64,000 bases of DNA. Source: Oscheius tipulae (Eukaryota; Nematoda; Chromadorea; Rhabditida; Rhabditidae). Both the position numbers and the translations under genes were made by a program. The stretch is from contig JASJZH010000003.1 in NCBI GenBank assembly GCA_037178975.1, positions 3,410,001-3,474,000 on the forward strand, written 5' to 3'. Below the pieces are notes generated by a model. That model saw nothing but the letters and a program-made list of their open reading frames with translations. It was not told the origin of the DNA and did not search any database. This document shows, one piece after another, positions 24,495 through 37,143 of this stretch (position 1 is the first letter of the stretch; the number at the start of each line of letters is the position of its first letter).

Positions 24495-27400
24495 TTATTT
24501 GAGATCGGCCCAGCTGTGACCCGTCACAACTTTTACCTTCAGAGGCACCCGTAAATTTGGAAAAACATTCTCCATTTCTTGGCGTAGAATCTCCGCGACA
24601 GAGGCCGCTATTGTGCTCTTAGAGTCCACAATTATCTCGTCGTGAACAATCATCACAATATTCGCATCCAGATCTAAACACACGTCAATATAACACAAAG
24701 AAAGAATTATACTCTTCAATCGCTCGTGAATCTGAGTCATGGCTTTTTTGAATATTTCACTGGCTGTTCCTTGAATCGTGAAGTTGACCGATTGCCGATG
24801 ATCTCGTGAGCGTTCTTCTTGCCGTCCTTTGGTGCAGGCGACGCGTCTTCTTCGGAGAAATGTTTCCACGAAACCAACTTTTTCGGCCTGTTCTTTCGTA
24901 TTCGCGATATACGTTTTGACTCCTAAACAGTAACTATAAGAGCATAATAAGATGACTGACTTGGAAAGGATGTAAAGAAACTGTCCAGCAGCTTTTGTGC
25001 TTCAACGGCGGTCATTTTCGTCGAGTCTGCCAGAGCTTTGACTCCCATCCCGTAAATTAGACCGTAGCAAAGCTGTTTGACTGCATCTCGACCGAAATTC
25101 CATTTTGTTGAGAGTTCCGAGAAAAAGTCCCGATCTGAATTTGTTATCACAATTCAGGCAAATGTGGAAAGTTACCACTATAGGAGAGCTGTTTGAGAAG
25201 AGCGGAGTCGGCGCTGAGATGGGCTAGTACACGCAGCTCCAGCTGACAGTAATCTGCCGCAATTAGTACTCTGTCTAGAACAAGTTGATTGTTTTGTCTA
25301 ATAGAAACAAGTACCTGGTTTTGCTGCGAACAAGCTTCTGGTTGAGAGCCCGTGGAAGAGTTCTCCCTTTCCGACATTCTGCACACATGGATCGAAACTC
25401 AGAATGCGTCCTGTGGCCGTGGACATCTCGAAAGAGCAGCGGATAACATCATCCGAGGAGACGTGCTCCAGCAGAGGGAGCAGGCATTGCTCGAATTTTT
25501 CGTTCGATAGAAGACAAAAATCAAATACCGAAATGGCGTGTTTCAGCTGCCGAAAGGCTATGATTTTAGGGACGATTGGGTGTAGATGTGATATTTGATT
25601 GAGGATGGTTTTGCTGGCGCTCAGATGACGTTTTCCGGATACACTGCCTCCTGGGTGAAGAATCTTCAGACGGACAAACAGAACCTGAAACTCGTATTTG
25701 GTATGCAAAACTACTGCATACTTCAGACACGGATGGTGGGCTCTCCAAGTTGAAAAACTTCCCCGCGTGCTGATGACATTCATTCTCCAAACTGCTGATT
25801 TTTGATCGAATATTTCCTAACATTGAAATGGATGATGCGCGACTAAAAGGAAATCCGACTGAAGTTATATGAGCGACTGCCTAAAACACTATTTTTCTAA
25901 TAGACAAATGCCTAACCTGTGTTGCTGAAAGTTCTAGAGAGACGGCTTCTTTTGATGATAATTCCACTGCGGTGGAACGAAGACGTTCGTGGATCCGACT
26001 GCAAATGAAGGACTGGGTCGAGGACTTGATCCTTGGACTCATCTTCAAAAGTTGTTGGACATTGAACTGCCAATCGAAACGGGAGGCGAGCTGAGCGATG
26101 GAGAGGGGAGAGTCGCCGGTTCGGTAATGGGCCAAGAATGATAGATACTCAAGACAGACAAAATTTGGTATCTGAATAGTTGGTCATGTGAATATACAGG
26201 CGAGATTACTTCAATATTGAGGGTATTCCTGAGATGAGAGACTTGTTTGAATGCACTGTAACAATATACCGTACAAGCTCCTAGTATCCGCCTAACATGC
26301 TCCACGCGACGGTTCACATGGATATTTTGGCAGAGAGTAAACGATGGATAACTGACTTCTTCTGTCGCAGTACCTGAATCCATTGTCAGTGACAATCTGG
26401 ATCAATACCTGAGAAATTGTCGTTACAAATTGGGATGAAGACTGGCATTTGCTCGGAATTGCAGAGACAGATGGCATTGATCTGGGAGCCTTCGATGATC
26501 AAAGCCATTGATACTTCTTCCCAGTCGGTACTTTTGGTTACGAAGGCATTCCAAGTGGATTCGGTCTCACAAACATCGTCGATCCAAAATGAACGGATAA
26601 AGCTTTTTGCCCTTCGACTCGTTTTACATACAGGGCTGGATACTGTAGGCGACCAGCTCTGGAAAGATGTTTTTAGGGAAAGAAGGGAACTCACTTCAAT
26701 AGATCGTCTTGTTCTCTTCATCGAAACCACCGGAGACTTTTCGAAACTCTCAAAAAGATCGGCGCTTAGATCGGCGCTACTTCCATCGGCTGTCATGCTG
26801 GCGACCGATACTGTTGATAGCCGGTTCGTCTTCTTCGGCAGTTGAGTTTTCGGAATAATCAGTTGAGAAACGAGATCGAATGAGTCTTCAAGGGGTGCTG
26901 CCATCTGAGTAGTTCCTCGATTCACGAGTTCGACAGTTCGTTCGAAACTGTCAGCACACTGAGTGGCTTCGTGGGCTACCTTCAGCAGACTTGTCTCCAA
27001 ATCGTCGATTTCGTTAGCTGAAACTATTCTGTACGGCATTTAAAAAGCGGCTACGTTGGTGGTCCATCGGCTCCGCTCCTTCGTCTGGAACACCGCCAAC
27101 CTCGTTATCGTTGAGAGACATCTAAAGAAGCCGACTTTTAGAGAAATAGTACTTAACAAACCTCCATTATTGAGCTGCTGAAGATATCCAAAGCGCTGTC
27201 TTCGGCTATCTGTGAGCATGAGAAACTGATTCGAGGAGGTCGTTTCTGTCCAACTGGTGTCGAAGCCGTGTATCTCAACCAGCGATATCACAACACTAAA
27301 TGAAGATACCTGTTGTTAGGACTACTTGTCGCTACTTCTTCGTTGTTTACAAAATCCAATAGCGGCAATCGAATCATGCCAGATGCCGTTTGAGAGCCAG

Positions 27401-30400
27401 TAGGAGCCCAGCTGAGGTTAAGAGATCTTCTCTTTTCGGTACTTTCATTGATACAGCGTAAGACAGCAGGATGAACTTGTTGAGTCATCTTCTTTTGAGA
27501 AATTGGAAAAGCCACTTCGATACCAAGGTTTCTTAACCAAGTTTACTAATATATCAAAAATCCAACCTCATGATCTCACGAACTGCATCTCCTGCTCGTA
27601 GAAGAACAAGTCCGGCAGCTTCTAACAGAGTCATTCGTTCTTCTCCAAACAGCCATTCCTGCTGATTTCCATCTCTTGCTTCACTGAAAAAAGACTAAAA
27701 TCTCAGAGTCATATGTGTTGCTCTTGTTGCGTCATCTGACCTATTAGTCCCGGCATCACACCTATTAGTCTACGCAATAATTACGATATTTCCAGCGTCG
27801 TCTCAAGGTGGCAGTCTTTCTTTACCTATTGCCAGCTCATCAGGGACATTACTTCAATTACCGTATTCAACAGCGTGTCCCATTCGCCTCATTAGACAGC
27901 GTCTTCCGATAGTCATTTCAATTGAGAGTCGACTGTCATTACAATTAATCTATCTCACCTCTCGAATGGAACGGCCAAGGAGAGTACGGTAGATACTTCG
28001 GCTATTGTAGACTGAGCCAATTGGGCTAATGAGGTGATTCCGTGGTCGTGGAAGACGCGTGCTCTGAAATATCATATTTTAGGAAGATACATCAAAAATC
28101 TACCTGCTACCGTCAATCCCTTCTACTCGAATGAGTTCTGTCAATTCTGCCTGAATTCCGAAAGCGAGTCGGGAAGCAAATCCTTCGAGAAGAGAGCGGA
28201 GGTACTGCCAACCGAGACGATTACAGAAGGCGACGATCATGGCTGAAAATGGGTTTCCCTATTTAGCTCAAATTGTTGACGAGTAACTGGCATTTAGTGG
28301 TACATTTGGTGACGACCATCTTCGCAACGAAGCCACTTGGGGCAGACGATGGAGCCAATAGTTACAAGACCGCAGGCATAATTGACTCAATTCGGCCGAC
28401 AAACAGCTAATCGGATGGCCTCGTTCACCATAACCATTTCTCAACACATCCTAACTATTTTCAGATAACATAAACAGCAAATAGAACAAAGAAACGAACC
28501 TGCGTATGTAGCACTTTGTTGCTGTAGTGCTTGAAGTGATCCTCGGCAGATTTTGAACTTCTCGGCTACCTTCGTCAATGGAATCTCATTAATGACATCA
28601 AATAGAGCCAGAGCGGAGAAGAAACGAAGATGGAGCTGAGCTCTCTGTTCAAACTGAAACTTACACAAGAACCTGTAACTGCCGATCATCTGGTCGCGAA
28701 TATTTTCCTCGAATTCGTCCAATTATGAAGCCCTCATTCGTTCCAACCATCTTCGAAATGCGCTTCTGATTAGAGTCGAGTTTATTGAAGATGGTTAGCA
28801 GATGATCCCAGTCGCATCCTTGCCAAGCACTGCAGTTGATAGGTGTTACCTGGAATGGGTTCAAGCCAGACAGAGCACAGACCAGATACATCATGTGCAG
28901 TTCAGTGTCGATGGCCAGAGCGCGAGCAGCATTTTTGAGATCGGCGAAAACGAAGAGAGCAGCATCTGGTGGCAAGGAAGAAACCAAAGCCGCTCGGCCC
29001 AACTGTGTTGCCGTCAAGGGAACGTCTGTAAATGAATCGGTCGAGAACAATTGTCTTTTCATGAGATTGGATGCGTGGGAGATCATCGCGTCGAAGCCGA
29101 ACAGGCCCTTATACTGAGATTGAACAATGTTCGATAATGGCTCACCTTCCGACTCTTCATTTTCTACATCCTCTTCCATGTCACAGCAGGAGATCAGTGC
29201 TTGGGAAGCGAGTTCGGAGATAGTCTGTTCGGGAGACTGCTGTGGCGGATGGAGAAGTTGGGAAGTAAGTGAGACTACTGACGAAACATTTGTTGTAAGT
29301 CCACTACACACACTCTAAATTGGTTCTTTGTTATGTCGTATTTAACAACAAACCTCAAGAATGACTTTTGAGGCATCTCTCTTATGGTTCCCAGCAGTTG
29401 GAGGTGTGTTCATGAGTCGCAGAGCGGTATCGACTTCCGAGGGTTTGATGGTGACAATACTCTCTCCTGAAACAGAAATTTTGACCAATCAGCGGCACAT
29501 CAAAAATGCTCGGCTGTCACAATTCTCATCCCAATGATGCTTGACTCTGCTTGTCGCGCAATGTCCTCATCGCCTTTTTAGTGTCGCGGACGGAAATTAG
29601 CCAATGGGCCATCCAGACTCCGCCCTCTCCATGCCTCTAACGAGACTACAGTACACATTCTAGGATTCAGACCGCCTCTCTTTCTCATACTAATCCTCTT
29701 TACCGCCCTCTTCAGTTACAGCCAATTATTAGCAGTTTCCAGTCTCGAATGGCCATAGAAGACATGCAAGGCAACGGTCTATCTGCAGCGCCGATGGGTC
29801 AGAGTTATCTTGGACAGCAGAAGATGAGCTTCGCGATCCACGACCTGCTCGGAATACAGGGTCTCCAGAACTCGTACTTCGGCCAAGGCTACTGCCCCCA
29901 GGGTTTCTTTCCTCAACAAGTAAGCTTACTTTTTATATGCATGTAGTAGTTTCAGAGCTTCACAATGGATATTGGTGGATGTGGGCCGTTTGACCGCTCC
30001 CTCTGTACCACCAATGACCCCCTGGGAATCAGCCAGAGTGAGTGACAATTCTTAGTGAAGTATAGAATGATTATAGGCGCGCTAGGCTATGGAGTGGGAC
30101 AGCCGACTACAGTACCCCAAATGACCGAAGAAGTACCCCAAACTTCGAGTGGCGGAGGAAAGAGTAAAAGGAAGAAGAGAAGACACAGGTAGGTAGAATG
30201 CGTCCCTTTACAATGTGACAATATCCAGGACGATCTTCACCCAGTATCAGATCGACGAGCTGGAAAAGGCCTTTCAAGATGCTCACTACCCGGATGTCTA
30301 TGCCAGAGAAGTTCTTGCTGCGAAGACAGAACTTCAGGAAGACCGAATTCAAGTGAGTTTATCCGCGGTGTGAGGAGGCCTATTGGATACGAGTATTTCC

Positions 30401-33024
30401 GTCGCCGAAATCAGATTTACACTTCGGGAGTTGTCGTTGAGTTTAGGCTGACTGACCTCTTCTCGAAAGTTTATTAGCCCCGGCTCTCGAACACTGTCCT
30501 AATTAGACTTTTTCAAAAAAAAAGTTAATTAGCTGCGGGTCTCCACAGAGAATACTTTCAGGTCTGGTTCCAGAACAGAAGGGCCAAATGGCGCAAGACG
30601 GAGAAGACGTGGGGAAAGAGCACAATCATGGCTGGTTTGCAGCTAACTGGCTTCACAAAAAAAACAAATAAATTCAGAATATGGTCTCTACGGGGCAATG
30701 GTCCGTCATTCCCTGCCCCTACCGGAAACTATCACAAAGACAGCAGCCGAGACAGACGACCCGCAACACAGTGCTGCTCCTTGGCTATTAGGTAGGATTT
30801 TAGTGATTGGTCGACAAGCATATTCCCAAGCGTCTCGAATGTGTTCCAATTAGATAGGACAATTAGTCACATCCCGAGCTGCCTGGCAGCAGTCATGTTT
30901 GCTTCCACTGTTACGCCATCAACATTGCACTTATCTAATTACATCCAGCAGCCAATATGGCCCCTTTTGTAGGTATGCACAAGAAAAGTCTCGAAGCTGC
31001 CGCTCATTTGGAACAAGTTGAGAAGACTTGTGGCAACAGCGACGACGACTCGGAAGAGGAGGCTCGCAGTCACTACCCTCAACCTTCGGCTCTCAAAATG
31101 GTATAGTTTTTGAAGGAGATCCAAGTCAAACTGTTTAGATACATCCAATCGACCAAAAGCCGCTCTCCTCCTTTCTTCTCCCGACTAATCCGAAGTTGTA
31201 TCAGGAATAACTTTCTCCCCCTAATTGTGATCACTTTCCCTCAATAAACTGACAGTGTACTGTAACCAATTACGTCGAGTGGAACCATAGAAAAGAACCG
31301 CCGTCGGCTTGGAAGTAGGGCGGTTAAGAGGCGCGCGCGAAACACTCAATTAGAGCTAATCTGTCGCTTACAGAAACTAACCATGCTCGACAAAACCCAT
31401 GCGACCAGCTCTGCCCGACATCTGACGGTAGCTCATACTGTTCAAAGAGGCTGGTCCACGAATTTGAGCCTTGATAATAACTAGAGCAGCTGGTAAGTTG
31501 ACCCCTGAAATAATTTGATTCGTAGGCATTTCAATGGTTGGCTACCAGACGAGAGGGTTGAGGTTGCCACTAGAGCGAAAATGGTCCTCTCCCGAAATGC
31601 CTTCTCCACACATTCTCGTTCCTCCGCAGTCAGGCCTGAACAATTTCCGTTCCAGAGGCAAAAAAAAAAGGAACCAGCATGATGATAGGCAACTCCTCGT
31701 GGCAACGTCTTGGCTAAACTGGTGTCCAGCTGCTTACAGCTCATTTCCAGCATCGTCTTCAGCTCGAACAGTTGTCCCTGGACGAGAAAATCTTCGTTTC
31801 CTCCCTCCTTCAGCTCTTGATCCATTATTCTCGCCACATCCATTGCCACCCTTTCCACCTCGGCTTTTGACGAGCAGAAAACGAGAGTCGGCTTTCGTGC
31901 CAGTACAGATTCCACGCAAAACCTGAGATTAACTTTAAAAAATCAAACAGAAGAAAAATACCCGATGGTACAATCCAAATCTCCTGGATATCGGAATCTG
32001 GCATTTAGGCGGCGTATTTCTCTTCTCCCCTCGACATCATAGACCACTCCATCTGTAGAATAGCATTGTTGGAGGCCTACTGGGCGAAAGTCAGTTTCGT
32101 ACACCTTAACTCTTGGAATCAGCGAAAGGAAAACGAAAACACGTACTTGTGCCCGCAGCCATTCACCGATCTGTTGAACTTTCGGCAGTGTTGCACTCAT
32201 TCCGACTATCTCTATCCAATTGTCTGATGTATTCGTACTGTTGTAGTAGTTCAGCTTGGCCAGAAGAGCTTCGAGTGTTGGTCCGCGAGACTGATCCAGT
32301 ACCATGTGCAATTCGTCGATGATGACCATTCCTGGATTAAGTTCTTCTCGAACAAACACAAAGAAACGAACCATATTCATGAAGAGATTTGTCACAAATG
32401 GCATGGCTGACCAGACTGTTCGCCTTCTCAAATGTACAAACTGCTGCCGTCCATTCTCTAAAAAATTTTTTCGTGGAAATGGAAGGAAAAAAAGATGACC
32501 TGGTTGGAGCCGAGCTTGGTCCAATATAGCCAGCTACTTGGATATCCACGCGTCTCCACAATTTCTTAAACAAGACTTTTTTTCAATTGAATTTAGGTAA
32601 AGAACCTGAATAAAAGACAACTTTTCCTTGGCTACGGCAATGTATGGAAAGACGAAAAGAACCCGTTTTCCTTTCAGAGCAACACGGAGACCTAAACCCT
32701 TTGTGAAAATGGTAATAAAAGTCGAATTACCAAGAACTTCTGCCACAAGACTCTTTCCAGCACTGGTTGGAGCACAAAAAACGAGATTTCGAGTATTTTT
32801 AATGGAAATGAGATGAGCTTGCCATTCGAACAGCGAGGAAAGACTCTGAATTTGGCAATTTTTTGCATGAACGATGTTCGTGCAACCTTTTCTTCGTAAC
32901 CGTCGACAATTTCCGAAGGAACCCACGGCGGGAATGAAGTTTGGATGCTCATTACATCCTCTGACTCAAAAGTTACCCGAATGAGCAAGAATCCGTAAAA
33001 TATGCGTATGTCGATGGGAAACAT
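24495..33024 (-). CDS. POLQ: DNA polymerase theta: helicase plus A-family polymerase
   Basis: Enzyme of theta-mediated (microhomology) end joining. The helicase half starts at 33024, or at an in-frame ATG at 32952. Exons 32887-33024, 32731-32845, 32606-32691, 32500-32564, 32372-32457, 32147-32331, 31962-32104, 31675-31922, 31546-31635, 31382-31504 and 29354-29466 are phase-consistent. They show [38 protein letters not shown] and GRAGRMG. 28.2-29.3 kb holds the rest of the helicase ([25 protein letters not shown]). After a short, poorly conserved linker comes the exonuclease-like region, then polymerase motif A ([16 protein letters not shown]), motif B ([14 protein letters not shown]) and motif C (MIVHDEIIV), ending GHSWADLK. 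Catalytic residues are intact. Exon joins near 28.68 kb and 27.1-27.3 kb are uncertain; a split into two genes there is possible. Intron 29467-31381 contains a whole homeobox gene. Confidence 0.9.
29749..31106 (+). CDS. ceh-10: CEH-10/VSX-type paired-like homeodomain factor with CVC domain
   Basis: Seven exons (29749-29919, 29956-30037, 30077-30188, 30229-30352, 30562-30634, 30678-30791, 30973-31106) give 269 aa, all in phase. A basic run [10 protein letters not shown] leads into a complete homeodomain ([16 protein letters not shown] to [12 protein letters not shown]). The CVC domain that defines the VSX/CEH-10 class follows: [20 protein letters not shown], then [11 protein letters not shown] and [19 protein letters not shown]. 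An octapeptide-like FAIHDLLGI lies near residue 30. In animals this class specifies interneurons and retina; in nematodes ceh-10 acts with ttx-3 in AIY identity. It lies wholly inside a POLQ intron on the opposite strand. Introns of 209 and 181 nt and the flanks are rich in TAATTA-like homeodomain sites. Confidence 0.95.
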
Positions 33025-33169
33025 GCTTCAACAGACGGTGGAAGGTAAAATTTGTTTTATGTAAAGATCGGACAATCAATATGATACACAAGAATCACTA
33101 GATGACCAAGAAAATAAGTACCGGCAGATTGTACGAATCACAAGTGGATCTGGGGAAGGCAGATGGGAT

Positions 33170-36100
33170 CTAGGGGATGGCTCCTAGCGTGACATCGTGA
33201 TTAGATCGAACTTTGAGAGGCGGAGCGTCAGATCGTGCCTGAAACTGGTTCATAAGACAATATTCGAAAGAAACTACTTACCTCTCTCCCGGCCTGTCTT
33301 TTGGGGGCTTCGCCTTTGACAAAAGTGCTGTTTAGTAATTCATCCTCCTCGGAACTAATGACCATGGTCGTGTTTAAATTCTGAAAGATGACTATATTGC
33401 GAAATCCCCATACAATTATACCTCAAGAGAACTGGAAGGCTCTGAATGGGTCGTCCTTTTCTTTGCATCTGGATCGACAATTGGGGAGATATTAGGGTTA
33501 GAACTAAATAAAATATTTTAGGTCATGATGCAAACAAACGCTGGCTTCGACTTTCTCTTAGTTGGAGGGTACCTGATCGCCTGCGGTGTTCCTTCAATAT
33601 ATCTTTCGCTGTTCACCACTCTGCCATAGAATGTAGGCTTCTTCTGTCTTCTCTGCAATTAGGAAATGAAACAAATGCGTTTTATCCAAACATGCCTTGG
33701 CGGGAAGCTCTTCTTCCAACTCCTCTCGGATGGGATCCGTCTCCTCTTCCAACTTCTCCAAGAATCCTTGAAGAGCCTCGACCACTTCATGACGACCATC
33801 CTCTGTAGCTTGTTCTTCTACTCTGCGGGTAAGTACAGTAAGCTGAAAATAGAAAATTGAAGCCATATTAAAGAGATCTACCTCAGTTCTGAACTGCTGC
33901 GAGTAGCTGTCTACCTCCTTTGAGAATTCCTCGACCTTGTCGTGATAAGCCTTTTCCTTCTTGCTAGCCTCGGATTTAACTGACTGAATTAGCTGGAGCT
34001 GGTCATTATAGAGGTCCTTCAGCCTGCCCCGTTCTTCGAAAAACTCCGACAGCTGAACAAATGTTTGTATTCTACGGGATGAACCACACCAACCATATCG
34101 AACATAATCTTGATGATCTCGCTGTCCTTTCCTGTTTTTTGAAGAGTCTTCTGACGTTCGTCGGCGGCGGCCACATCGTCGAATTCCGATTGCTGATCAC
34201 GCAGAGTTTGAAGCTGGGCATTCCTACAAATGGCAAGTTTTAGTGCAGAAAAAAGGAAACTACGCGATATTCAGCTGTTGCTGGGCATCTTCCATCTCCT
34301 TTTCGTGATCTACAATCTCCAGAAGAATTTCATCAGACGGATCATCAATATTCCGGAGCTTGTCGAGAATCTTCTCCTCATTCTTGATGATGGCCATCGC
34401 GTTGGTTCGCGTCTCCGTCAGCGTCTTACTTAATCGAGCAGTTCCGAGGTAGCCAGAAAGAAGTTCGAGTTCATGCAGCAGGTATCTCTGAAAAGCTTGT
34501 ACGAAAAAGAAACAAATACTACAAGCCTTGATTTGACCAGCTTGATCTTTTCCTTCGCCAATCAGAGGACTTTTCTTGGCCTTCGTAGCAGTGAATCTCT
34601 TCACAGCTTTTTGAGACGTTTCCAGTTTCTGCCGCAGCACCTCGATCTGCTTCTTCTGGGCAAGATTCTCCTTTATATGAGCCAGTTCCTTCTTCCTTTC
34701 TTGAGCCCTCAACTGATTCAGCTGTCGTTCGGTATTGATTTTGAGAGCGCGGAACTTCTCATTTTCCTCTTTGACCGACTTCTGCAGTTTGACACGGTTC
34801 TGCTTCAGCTCAAGAATTTCTCCATCCATCTTTTTGATTTTTTGTTCGCATTCCAGCTTCTGCTTTTCCAACTTCTTGTGATCGTTGAGCTGTTTTTTCA
34901 ACTTCATCATCTGCTGCTCAAGCTCCTTCACGCGTTGCCGTCTCTCTTCAGCCAATCTAGAATTCGCTATAAGACAGATTAAAATAGTTGCCAACTTTCC
35001 AGTAGTAGTGTTTTTCTTCAGATCCCTGACAAGCTTATCACGTTCTGCCTCAAGCGTTTCGACCTTTTCGAAAAGCTTCGACTTTTCCTTTTCATACTTC
35101 TTGAAGGCTTCAAGATCGTTTTTGGTCCTTTCTCGAAGGTCGTCTCTGGACTTGATTTCGATGGCATTGGTGATCAGCTCCTGATCCAACTGGGAAACTC
35201 TGGCGACATATCTGAACACATATAAGTACCCAACAAACAGAAGTGAGCATACTCAGTGTTTGCTTCGATAGCGTCCGCGTTATCGTCTTGATCAATCTCG
35301 ATTAGCTCGAAGATGGAGATGTCAGTTGTTTCGCCTTCTTCTGCACTGAGAAGCTGTTGGATCTGCTTCAGCCTTTCTTCTGGATTGTCACCATCTTGAG
35401 CACGCGGATCAGTCTTTTCTTTGATCTCCTTTATCGTCTCAGAAAGTTTGCTCAACTTTCCTTCCAGATTCGCCTAAAAAGACTATGTGCAAATAAGAGT
35501 GCCGAACCAATCTTGGCCAGATAGAGCTTAGCTTGTTTTGTTTGTAGGGCCTTATTCTCGGCCATCAGAGCTTCCGTTGCCACTTTTTTTGTAGGAGGTT
35601 CATAATCGCATGCAAAGTCTCCACGCTCTGCCAGCTGTTGCTCAAGCTGACGAATCTGGAAACCAGAAATCAAAAGAAACTGCCAAGATAGTACCTTTTC
35701 AGTCAGCTGTTTGAGAGCAGCGGCTTGTCCGACGTCCTGGTTTACGATGGGCTTATTCTTAATCTTCTTGGCTCTGTCGGCGTAGCGAAGTGTGCTGAGC
35801 GTCTCCTCGGAGTTAGTGTCAGCTGGAGATATACAGGCGATCATCACAGTGTAGGAGTTTCCGCCGAGCGAGTCTGAATTGATAACTTATGCGGAAACGA
35901 AAGTAAGCAACCTTGAAGTAACCGTGTGATCTTTGAATCTCGATAAGGAATATGCTTAGGTCCGCCAGATTCAGAAAGAGCCGAAATTACATTACCCAGG
36001 GCCAGCAGCCCTTCGTTGATCTTGATCCCTTCGTTTTTTCTAATTCCCTCAGCTTGTGTCTTCTTGAGTCGCTCAGAGCCGGCTAGATCAACGAGATGCA

Positions 36101-36946
36101 ACTTTGACTGAAACGCCGTGTCTCTAAAAACATAACATATAACATTGATGAACACGATTACGTTTCACTCATTGCCGCCTTTTCCACAACGACGGTGAAA
36201 ATTGCATGGCTGCGACTGCTCTGGGCATTCATTGCCGTTTCACCCTTGCTTCTAAGTTGTCCTCCAATTTCAAGCTGATTCATCGTAGCCGCCAAGTTTT
36301 TGACAGGATTCCGAGCTAATCCTTGAACGATGACTGCTCCATTCTGCTCCCGAACTTGGAGATCCTTTGCAGACGATAAGAGATCATTGACTTTTTCATC
36401 GTAAATTTCAAGCATGGATACGTACACCTGCAAATTGAAATTGATGAGAAGAAGCAAAACACCCACTTGAAATGCGTTCGGGTGTTCAGACGAGGTAATG
36501 GAGCTGAACAGCTGCTCCACAAGTCGTGGAATGATTCCTCGATTGTCACTTGACATGCTCTCCGTCGTTTCTTCAGTTCCCATTGTATGTGTCTTACCGC
36601 TTCCCTGGAAAAGTAATATAAAACCATCAAGGTCGTTACCGTTTGTCCATAAGCCAAAATAGTGCAATTGAATCCGTTCATAATCTTGTCAACCAGAGAC
36701 TGAGTAGTGTTTTCGAACGTGAGTTTTTGGGATGTGCTTGGATCCATAACCTTATCGAACGTGAACGGCTTGGTTCCTATCACGATCTGAATCAAAAGTA
36801 ATGTAATAGAGTAACCTAAAGCTTACTTGATTTGTGTCCTTGTAGAAAGTGAGGCACGGTTGGGCATGCTCGTTTGTCTCTCGTTCGTTGAACGGTCGAC
36901 ATCTCACATACACCTTGACCGGAATCACGCCTGGTGGAGGTCCCAT
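33170..36946 (-). CDS. KIF4: Kinesin-4 family motor (KIF4/KLP-19-like)
   Basis: Plus-end-directed motor; kinesin-4 members act on mitotic chromosomes and the central spindle, or on microtubule length. Spliced from roughly 18 short exons. N-terminal motor: [15 protein letters not shown]-loop GSGKTHTMG, switch I SSRSHAIF, switch [20 protein letters not shown], then [14 protein letters not shown], the neck signature shared with KIF4. From about residue 350 there is a long coiled coil (main block 34260-35219), then a tail ending VTLGAIP. I do not see the Cys-rich domain found near the C terminus of vertebrate KIF4, so orthology to KIF4 rather than another kinesin-4 is tentative. One tail intron (33653-33695) has a GC donor. 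The start follows GTTTTCAG by one base. Only 145 nt separate its stop from POLQ. Confidence 0.9.
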
Positions 36947-37143
36947 ACTGAAAACTTATGTTGAGGCTGAAGGAAAACGAAGGTAAATGACGTGAAAAGT
37001 AAACGTGAAATCGAAAAATTATAGTTCCCGCCGACATCTGGAAAAGGATGCGCGCGTTGCAACTCGTTTGCCGCACGTTTTTCAACACGCATTCGGGTAA
37101 GAACAGTCGCTGTTTCGTGCTTACCACATTGCTTTACTAGCAA

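Noticed and set aside
26417-26845. 142-codon plus-strand frame
   Set aside because: Antisense to the POLQ exonuclease-like region.
27690-27960. CTGATGAG followed by GAAA in a POLQ intron, recalling a hammerhead ribozyme core
   Set aside because: The sequence between does not form stem II and no flanking stems were found.
31534-31926. 130-codon plus-strand open frame
   Set aside because: Antisense shadow of POLQ helicase exons, which carry clear homology on the minus strand.
34473-34982. 169-codon Leu/Phe-rich plus-strand frame
   Set aside because: Mirror of the kinesin coiled coil (Lys/Glu codons read in reverse give Leu/Phe); no independent support.
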